This document shows positions 57,301 to 64,000 of a stretch of DNA of 64,000 bases, piece by piece. Origin of the DNA: Enoplosus armatus (lineage: Eukaryota; Chordata; Actinopteri; Centrarchiformes; Enoplosidae); contig NC_092182.1 in assembly GCF_043641665.1 (NCBI RefSeq), positions 25,084,741-25,148,740 on the forward strand. Direction: 5' to 3'. The notes beneath the pieces were generated by a model, which saw only the letters and a list, made by a program, of their open reading frames with translations, had not been told where the DNA came from and searched no databases. The position numbers and the translations under genes are program-made. Each line of letters opens with the position of its first letter. The stretch's first letter is position 1.

Positions 57301-60300
57301 CCCTCACTTTATGTAATACTATCAATATTTAATCCAAGTCCTCACCCAGCACAGAAGCCACATCATGGAAGAGTCTTCAGACAGAGGTTTGAACTCACTT
57401 TGTGCAGCTCCAAAGGCGTTGGGGACAGAATCCCCTGCATCTCCTCCTTGATCCGGCGAGACTCCCACGTCCTCTCTGACACTCTCAATGAGGCCTTGGG
57501 CTTGGGCTCGTGGTGCATGAGAGGAGATTGGTTATCTTGGTGGATGTGGGCCCCCTGGTGTAGGTGGGCCTCGTGGTTGAAATGGACCTCCTGGTGCAGG
57601 TGGGCGTCTGGGTGGGATGAAAAGGTTGGTATTTAAATAAGATTAAAACAGTATTTCACAAAGCATTTAGTGAACATCACTTCTAAACACAGCAACATGC
57701 TTGTATGTAAAATCTTGTTTATTTTCCCTCCATTAGAAAGACGTATTTTTGTGTAGATTTTGGAGCCTTTCTTTTCTCTCCAAGCTCATAATATAGGTTA
57801 GACAAACCACCCTTGGCTCTGTCACGTTTGCCCTTGAATTACCTTGGTGGAGTTGGGCCTCTTCATGCAGGTGGGCCTCCTCGTGCAGATGGGCACCCTG
57901 GTGGAGGTGTGTACCCTGGTGGAGCAGGTTTCCCTGGAGCAGGAGAGAATTTCTCCGCAGCGGGCTCATCCTGCTGTGGCTCAGTATGGGCTCACCTGGA
58001 GGCTTGTTAACACCGTCTACACCCAGACTGATTGCTGTTCCTGTCATGATGGATGCCTGCACAAACCAAAACACACACACTCTCAAACTTCAGCTAATGC
58101 TAACATAACGGAACGGAAGTTATGTGTATCTTTTATATATCTGTATAAGGTACATATTCATCTTTCTGGCTGTGGTGGTTGAGGTAAAAAAAAAAAAGAA
58201 ACCCTGCTGATTATGTACAATAAATCCATCTAATGTTGCAGGGGTGTGAAATCTAACGTTGAATTATGAACTAAAACCTGGGGCAGCACTGCAGTTAACC
58301 CTTTGCCTCAAGTATAAATCCAGTTTAAGCTAGACTGCGTATATAAATGGATATGTTTGATGCTTTTGCTAACATGCCATTTTCACCAACAGGTGATTTG
58401 TTTTTGGTAATTTTGTCGAAGGATGCTAACGCTAATAACTGCAAATTAAGTTAGAGGTGGATGCTAACGTGCTAACTGACCTCTATCTCTCTGAGTAGTT
58501 CTGATTGGCCGCAGGTCTCCAGATCCTCAAGCGCCTGACACCAGAAACTGTCCTCTGGATCCAACAGAATACCGTCCGGTTGTTGGCCAATAAATCTGTC
58601 ACACACACAAACACAAATTCAATTAAAATGAAGCTGCTTTGGAAACAAGTTATCTCAGCCGGGGGCAGTATTATTAGAAAAAAAGATAGACAAGCATCCA
58701 TGTTTGGAACGCTTTTTGGGTTAGAATCTGCTTATTGGTCGTGGTTGGTGTGTATATTATGAAAACTGTGCTTTTTCTCCATGACATGAAACATTTCTGT
58801 ACCTTAAAACAGTAACCTGACCAATCAAGAGTCATTGTAACGTGAACAAATGTGTACTGTGGAATTGAGTCTGCAGCATCATCAACAAAGCCGAAGTGAA
58901 CATGTCGGCAGTGTCAGTACAGGACAAGGCTATTCGTTCCGGTTAAATCCAACATGAGTAATCTTTTAACACTGAGTGTCCTTGACTGACAAGATTAATT
59001 CACTTTCACTGTGCAGCTGATTTTTCTTTCTTGCCATCCTTCCTCTCTATCTCTCCACCCCCATTAGTGTTATATAACCCCAGTGAATGTTGCTATCCTC
59101 ACAAGGCTTAACCTCCTGACTCATCACTATACACACAGAGACACAAACACACAGATACTCATGACTCAACCTCCACACTGAAATTTCCACTTCACCACAA
59201 ACCCGTGGTGCTGATACTGGCACATGCAACCAGAGGATCAAATGCAACCTTTTGTTTTAAAGCTAACACACTTGCTTGTATAAAACAGACAACAGAGTCA
59301 TAAAGATAATACAATAAGTCAATCGATTAGAGTGACTGAAAATTAATTGACAATTTTGAAATAAATAAATAGTCAAGTAAGTTATTTAACTAGTAAAAAT
59401 TCAGACCGTTCTCAAATGTGAAGATTTTTTAACCTGATTTAAATCATTATAAATTGATAATCTTGGTTTTGGACTGTTAGTAGGACACAACAAGCTATTT
59501 GAAGACATCAACTTGGGCTCTGAACTTATGTAGTGTGACAGGACAGCGATGGACCTGTATTCAATATGAATGCAACCAACTTAAATTAAATATAATGTTA
59601 ATACGTTGTCCAGGAGTTGTGCTATCTGAGCAGCTAGTATTTCACAACAATGTAGAACAATTTATCAGTTTAACATCATGAAAAATGACTGAATCATTGC
59701 ATTCAGTCCATTTAGCCATTTAAATCAAAATGTGTCTTTTAAGGATCATACCAGTGGTTTTGTATGTTGTAGCGCATTTTCTACAAATCACATAATCTTT
59801 AGATCACAGCTAACCATTGAGAAAACCATGCTACAGTGTTCCAGGCATGCACTGGTTTCCATTAATTCCTGCGAGGTAGAAAAACATAGTAACAGACTCT
59901 TTGTCTGTTGTTTGAGTTGTGTAATCATTACAATGAACATAAATACGTTATCTTTATGAGATAAATCAGTGCACAGACTAAAATCTGCTAACATCAGTGA
60001 AGGCTTGGTGTTCAATGTGATGGATTAGACAAATGAAGTCTGCATTATAAGATTTTCATACAGTACAAAAATGGCTACTGGGGTTGAACAAAATTATGTA
60101 AAATTGTATAGCATGCATAGAAAAATGGTCAGCAAAAATATAAAAGATGCATGATTTGTAATTAAAAAGATAAAATAAATTCAGTCCTACCCAGGTGGTT
60201 TGTCCCAGTCATCCTCACTGAAGCCTCCATCACTGAAAGGGTAGTTCTTCCGGCGTCCAGGAGGAGGTGTGGTGCTGCGCTGCTGCTTGGCACTACGCCA

Positions 60301-61168
60301 CTCATGGGGGTGGAGGGCGATACCAGCTGCCTGGTGGCTGTATGTGCCTGCAGGAGGAGCGAAGGAACTAGATAAAGTGCTCGTTTACAGATTGCCGCAT
60401 TTTGAATTATAAAAAGAACCATTTGGATTTGAGATTTTTCTTTGCTACATTAGAAACTACAAGAGCTGGCATGAATTATGTTCCATCAAACTTTTTATAG
60501 AGTTACTCTAAATATGTTTTGCAGGTTTTGGCCATGCTGGCCTTTCATCATCTACGTGTGTTAATCCAAAGTTTACCCTGGCTGCCATAGCCAGCGTCCA
60601 TCCCTGAGCCATCCCATGACTCCATGGCAGAGTCGACGCTGGGTATGGTTGTGGAGTAAAGCTCTGACAGCTTATTGGTCTGTTGGCTGTCCGTCAAATC
60701 ATCCTCCTCAGGGTCACTGAGCTCATTCTCTGTTGTGTCCTCTGCCTCTGCTGCCTTCCTCTCCTCTACATCTTGGAGAGAAAACATTTAGAAAATTTGA
60801 TTCCTCCAATAAAATGATCATCAAATAATAAGCCTAAGACAAGGTTGATTGTCTCCAACTTATTAAATCTCTCTTAAAGAATATGTCAGGTTCAAGAGTG
60901 TGTACAAGGGCTGACTTCAAAAACACTGAGTTAAGGTAGGAAGTAGGTAAGGCACAGAGAACACAGAATTTAAAAACATAAACAGAATTTTTCCTCAAAA
61001 TACTGATAACAATAGTTTTCATACTTACTGTCCAGCTGTTTTTTTATCTTGAGGGTGACCGTCTCTCCAGCCATCTGCAGCAGGTGGATCGCTTCACTCA
61101 GCGGCTTGCCTTTTAAACTGACGCTGTTGATAGCCAGGATCCGGTCACCTACGTGAATAGCCCCTGTC
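54186..61168 (-). CDS. grip2: grip2: glutamate receptor-interacting multi-PDZ scaffold, 3' part (last 8 coding exons)
   Basis: Synaptic scaffold that tethers AMPA receptors, ephrin/Eph proteins, liprin and kinesin through up to seven PDZ domains. In transcript order the exons are 61168-61029, 60771-60577, 60347-60191, 58595-58481, 58056-57843, 57607-57399, 55491-55345 and 54344-54186. All introns are GT-AG and phases agree, giving 1,336 nt or 444 residues plus stop. Contents: the C-terminal half of PDZ6 ([38 protein letters not shown]), an acidic segment, the conserved [14 protein letters not shown] motif, a His-rich hexapeptide array, then PDZ7 ([37 protein letters not shown]) and a short acidic tail. 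Upstream exons (PDZ1 to mid-PDZ6) are beyond the window. Family membership is certain. grip2 over grip1 rests on the tail-to-tail pairing with slc6a6 known from mammals; the teleost a/b copy is undetermined. Confidence 0.9.
54582..54751. repeat. Dispersed repeat, family B, copy 2
   Basis: Partner of 16886-17023, with the same catgagtactcag beginning and a nearly identical 60-base core at 54689-54750. It lies in the last intron of grip2. The complement of both copies can be read as a similar short peptide ([10 protein letters not shown]), probably a trace of the parent element. Confidence 0.65.
55345..55491 (-). CDS. grip2: grip2 exon (first half of PDZ7)
   Basis: Acceptor (complement) cctctgtag|gt, donor ctgcag|gtaatg, 147 nt, phase 0 at both ends. 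Encodes [20 protein letters not shown] and [20 protein letters not shown], then LKPYDRILQ. It contains the degenerate carboxylate loop typical of GRIP PDZ7, which binds partners in a non-canonical way in GRIP1. Confidence 0.94.
55492..57398 (-). other. grip2: grip2 intron before the PDZ7 exon
   Basis: About 1.9 kb with no recognised exon. Two near-identical strings (aatgcaggataaatgg) occur at about 56126 and 56187, a local short duplication. Confidence 0.8.
57399..57607 (-). CDS. grip2: grip2 exon (second half of His-rich array, lead-in to PDZ7)
   Basis: Acceptor (complement) tcccacccag|ac, donor cacaaa|gtgagt, 209 nt, phase 1 to 0. Begins with four hexapeptide units ([24 protein letters not shown]). 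The conserved GRIP stretch [20 protein letters not shown] follows, which leads into PDZ7. Apparent collagen-like or Trp-rich frames on the + strand here are antisense to the repeat. Confidence 0.93.
57608..57842 (-). other. grip2: grip2 intron splitting the His-rich repeat
   Basis: 235 bp, phase 1. It falls after the first base of a repeat unit's first codon, so five units lie upstream and four downstream. It contains no repeat unit itself. Confidence 0.9.
57843..58056 (-). CDS. grip2: grip2 exon (linker and first half of His-rich array)
   Basis: Acceptor (complement) tttgtgcag|gc, donor caccaag|gtaatt, 214 nt, phase 0 to 1. Encodes [20 protein letters not shown], a Ser/Arg patch (RMSPLRRNS, a plausible kinase site) and five hexapeptide units beginning [12 protein letters not shown]. 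Mammalian GRIP1 has ATIMSGSTMSLNHEAP followed by unrelated Ser/Arg-rich sequence at this point. Confidence 0.93.
58481..58595 (-). CDS. grip2: grip2 exon (conserved [14 protein letters not shown] motif)
   Basis: Acceptor (complement) tgtgtgacag|at with a GT-rich tract, donor atagag|gtcagt, 115 nt, phase 2 to 0. Encodes [20 protein letters not shown] and [18 protein letters not shown]. This block is among the best conserved linker elements in GRIP1 and GRIP2, near the kinesin-binding region described for GRIP1. Confidence 0.93.
58596..60190 (-). other. grip2: grip2 intron
   Basis: About 1.6 kb, AT-rich, no exon or repeat recognised beyond short CA-rich sequence beside the acceptor. Confidence 0.8.
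60191..60347 (-). CDS. grip2: grip2 exon (basic/proline-rich linker)
   Basis: Acceptor (complement) tcctcctgcag|gc, donor cacctgg|gtagga, 157 nt, phase 1 to 2. Encodes [20 protein letters not shown], a [13 protein letters not shown] basic/proline patch and [17 protein letters not shown], matching the TYS...HWRSPKQ...NEDWD pattern of GRIP1. Confidence 0.92.
60577..60771 (-). CDS. grip2: grip2 exon (acidic linker after PDZ6)
   Basis: Acceptor (complement) tctctccaag|at, donor agccagg|gtaaac, 195 nt, phase 1 at both ends. Encodes the acidic stretch [20 protein letters not shown] with EEDDLTD, then [18 protein letters not shown]. Low hydrophobicity suggests disorder. Confidence 0.92.
61029..61168 (-). 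CDS. grip2: grip2 exon (second half of PDZ6), first one inside the window
   Basis: Acceptor (complement) tgtgtccag|ga, donor tggaca|gtaagt, 140 nt, phase 2 to 1. Encodes [20 protein letters not shown] and [20 protein letters not shown], the latter half of PDZ6, which binds ephrin/Eph and liprin tails in GRIP1. The preceding exon, with the GLGF-type loop of PDZ6, was not found before the window ends. Confidence 0.93.
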
Positions 61169-61201
61169 CTGGACACACATGAAAACGTACACATTCACGC
61201 G

Positions 61202-61205
<4 letters not shown>

Positions 61206-61235
<30 letters not shown>
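61206..61235. repeat. (CA)n microsatellite beside a grip2 splice acceptor
   Basis: About 15 CA units starting 38 bases upstream (in - strand sense) of the PDZ6 exon, so the acceptor region is GT-rich rather than a classical pyrimidine tract. Confidence 0.95.
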
Positions 61236-61238
<3 letters not shown>

Positions 61239-62223
61239 AAGAGGGCACATACAAAGGCACAGAAGTAATGTACAATTCAGTACTGTGCACACACAGGAAA
61301 ATATTACTATGAGACATGAGGTTAAGATAATTAACTTGATTACTCACAGTTTATATCTGCTCTAAATGGACAAAATGGCATCAATAGTACATCTTTATCC
61401 AGCAAATTTGGTGCTTTTTGTGCTTTTTGTAATTTATGTGAAGTGACTCTTCTGTGAAGTGAAAAGCCAGATTCTCAGAAACGTTTTTCAATATCCCTGA
61501 CCTTATTATATTTCTTCTAAAACACATTTGCGAGTGCAAATAAGCTGTTTACAAATCTAATTTGTAGGGCACAGTATTGGATACAAACTAGATGCTGAAA
61601 CATTAGGCTTCAGCGCCGCAGTGATCCTGTCATTGTTTATGGATCAGATTTGGGTTCAGGAATTTAATTTAAAATGAATACTGCTTAAACAAAATTTCAT
61701 GTAAACAACTACATGACAAGTCACAGGTTACAACAAGGTGACTCTGGAGTGAATAACTCTATTTAATCCCTCTATCACTGCCCGCTGTATTAAAGCTGGT
61801 AAAAAAGTCCTTTATCTTGTGTCTTATTGTGGTAGAGATATTGTTTACACATACATATACACACACTCATATATATCCCATGGACACGCTTTGAATATAT
61901 TTACTTAAGTGTGTGTTTCTGAGAGAGAAGGTTTTCTGGATTACATATCTTCAGTTTCTATTCACCTGAGCTGATTTACCAGAATCAAAACACTCAAATG
62001 GCTCAAAGAGAAACTGGGTCGGTGTGAACATTTTCCACGAGCCACACAGATGCAGTGTTGTTGAAATCATCTGTATTCCTGCACTTTCTTCTGTGTCAAG
62101 CTGAGCCAGATTTATTTATAGGCCGCTTTTAGCCGACAGATCTAAGGCAAAGTGCTTTATCGACAACAGTTTAGGACAGGAAATAGAACAATTACATCAC
62201 AGACTCCAAGAAATGGGGTCACG

Positions 62224-62225
<2 letters not shown>

Positions 62226-62278
<53 letters not shown>
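62226..62278. repeat. (GT)n microsatellite
   Basis: About 26 uninterrupted GT units in the grip2 intron. Confidence 0.95.
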
Positions 62279-62279
<1 letters not shown>

Positions 62280-64000
62280 AAGTGTGTGGCAGGCTAAGCG
62301 GTGAGCTGCCTCCCTGGGTGTGTTTCGGTGGAATAACACGTGAGCTGGTTATAAAAGCTGACATGTTACTGTGAAATAAGTGTTGTGTGGTGGACTGGAT
62401 ATAAACTGAATTCACCAGTGGATGATTATGACTCAGGAAAACCATTATGTCATCTTCTGTTCAGTCTGGTTGCTGTGGACTCTAGCTGCTATCCCATCTC
62501 TCCACCGCATCATGTTTCTCATTATCTCATCTGTCATCACTCCGTGTCACATGGCACCTGCTGCACACTCAGCTGCTGGTGGGGAAACCCTCTATTTATT
62601 GCCCAAGGAGTCTTCTATTATTTCTCCTAATAAGGCTTTTACCTCACTGATAGGGAGGACTAAATAAGGCAACGGAGGTTGGTTCCTTCATCTGACTCAG
62701 CTGGGTTTAAGTTTCTGCATGTGTTGCCATGATAACACCTGAACGATTTGATTGATTTTGAGCACACAAGACAGAAATTACTCCATTCCAGACAAAGCTG
62801 TGGTTTGAATGGTATTGACCATCTTTCTATGTTGTTTCCAAACGAGCTACTGCTCTCAAGGGACAAAAGGTCATGACCCCGGATCTACAGTCATGACCTT
62901 TGCCACCAAAGAGGATAACAGTTATCCTGATCACGGATGGAGAGGCTGCTCTCACTGTCAGGGCTGTTTCTTACTGTCAACTGCGTGACTCCCTCACATG
63001 TCGGTTATAAGTCTTATTCCGCTTTTGATCATATATCAGGATATGACTCCTCTCAGGCGTGTATTACAGAGCAACCACTGGGTTTATTTAACAATGCAAT
63101 GCAAGCACGGCATGAGTGGAACAGACGTTTTTTAAATAGATGTCTGAAATTAATAACAAAAACGTCGCTGGCATCCCTCCAGTAGGTGGTGCCCTAGTCG
63201 ACCGCCTAGACGTGCTTTCCCAGATTGAACTAATCAGTATATACACAATTAAGTATAGGAACATAGTTTACCAAAAAGCCTCGGAGACATAATTCACAGA
63301 ATTCAGCACAAGAAAAGAGATGTGAATAGATCCGTCCACCACCTAATCCACTGTTAAATTCACAAACCACGTATCTAAAAATAAAATGTTGAAACAGTGA
63401 AGATTCAATTATATGTTTTATGCTGACTACAGACATTTATACAAAACCTTTATGTGCCATGCCTCAAATGCTTCAGAAAAATGTACAAATCTACATAGTA
63501 GCACCAGGTTGGTGCGATGGGACAAAGTGTTCCTACAGAATTTACTGCCAGAAGAAGGGGTGTAGTTTGGCAGAATGAGCTCACCTGCCCCACAAAGAAC
63601 AAAGTGGACACCCACATGATATCACTCGTCACGCCACGGTGGAGCTGCAGGTGAGTTGTTTCATGTTGTGTAGGATGTTGTGCAGGCTCAGACTGTCACT
63701 GAATGAAGACTCATGCTGGTTCATCACCACTATGATGGTGCACAAATTGTGTTTTTGGATGTTCTTTATCGGTGGATGCAGAACTGTTTTACTGCCACTT
63801 ATTTAACTGTTGACATTGTGACAGATTACCTTGAGTTTTTACTCATAAACCAGAAGATCCACTCATATCTACATTATTTCTGTAAAGGTGCCCTGTAGAG
63901 TTTCCTTGGAAACAAACAAAAGTTATGTTTACATTCAGTGTTACTCATCAAAATACAGTGTTTGTCCCTGACAAACATGTTTAGTACATTTCCTTCCTTA

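Larger units (their letters stand above)
61169..64000 (-). other. grip2: grip2 intron running off the right edge
   Basis: At least 2.8 kb with no recognised PDZ exon on the - strand. It holds (CA)n at 61206-61235, close to the acceptor, and (GT)n at 62226-62278. A donor-like agctcacctgcc (63579-63590) was examined but gives no GRIP sequence. Confidence 0.75.

Noticed and set aside
57256..57636. 126-codon + strand frame with a Trp-rich repeated end
   Set aside because: Antisense of the second His-rich grip2 exon; the repetition reflects the 18-bp repeat unit.
57813..58182. Collagen-like Gly/Pro-rich and other open frames on the + strand
   Set aside because: They are antisense to the grip2 His-rich hexapeptide repeat; the - strand has splice sites, matching phases and GRIP motifs on both sides.
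63450..63632. Possible grip2 upstream exon near a ctcacctgcc donor-like string
   Set aside because: The translation in all frames lacks the PDZ6 first-half sequence expected before the TGAIHVGDR exon.
1..64000. CRISPR arrays, operons, prophage or other prokaryotic systems
   Set aside because: The window is clearly vertebrate nuclear DNA with spliced genes; regular repeats present are microsatellites and interspersed elements.

Overview
The window is nuclear DNA from a teleost fish, most likely a spiny-rayed (percomorph-type) species. The evidence is small GT-AG introns, very abundant (CA)n/(GT)n microsatellites, degraded fish-type interspersed repeats, and two vertebrate neuronal/osmolyte genes. 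No operons, CRISPR arrays, rRNA or convincing tRNA genes were seen. Nearly all short open frames are chance or antisense shadows.

Layout: 1 to about 8.2 kb is AT-rich upstream DNA with degraded repeats and no supportable gene. About 8.2-8.6 kb holds a candidate promoter and a non-coding first exon (donor at 8584/8585) of the taurine transporter gene slc6a6. It contains two matches to the tonicity-response element within 260 bp of the candidate start. A roughly 10.4 kb first intron follows (8585-19033), with a CpG-rich block, CTCF-like motifs, microsatellites and a frameshifted LINE reverse-transcriptase remnant. Fourteen coding exons of slc6a6 (19035-36365, + strand) join into a complete 626-residue Na+/Cl- dependent taurine transporter in a continuous frame with GT-AG junctions. 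One intron carries a piggyBac-type MITE flanked by TTAA. A long AT-rich 3' untranslated region probably runs to a poly(A) signal at 42307-42312.

From about 42.3 to 54.2 kb there is no recognised coding exon. It holds intergenic DNA plus the likely 3' untranslated region of the next gene. From 61168 down to 54186 on the - strand are the last eight coding exons of a GRIP-family multi-PDZ scaffold, called grip2: the second half of PDZ6, the long linker, PDZ7 and the stop. The 5' exons lie beyond the window's right edge. slc6a6 and grip2 are therefore tail to tail, as SLC6A6 and GRIP2 are in human 3p25.1 (from memory); this synteny is the main reason for choosing grip2 over grip1.

Most interesting signals: (1) a nine-copy histidine-rich hexapeptide array (consensus [G/E/D]AHLH[Q/E]) in the grip2 PDZ6-PDZ7 linker, split by an intron exactly at a unit boundary, with in-phase cryptic splice donors inside earlier units; (2) paired tonicity elements upstream of slc6a6; (3) a cysteine at transporter residue 322, where mammalian TauT has the protein kinase C target serine; (4) a pair of dispersed repeats, one near each gene, with a conserved core. 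No wholly new multigene system was found.
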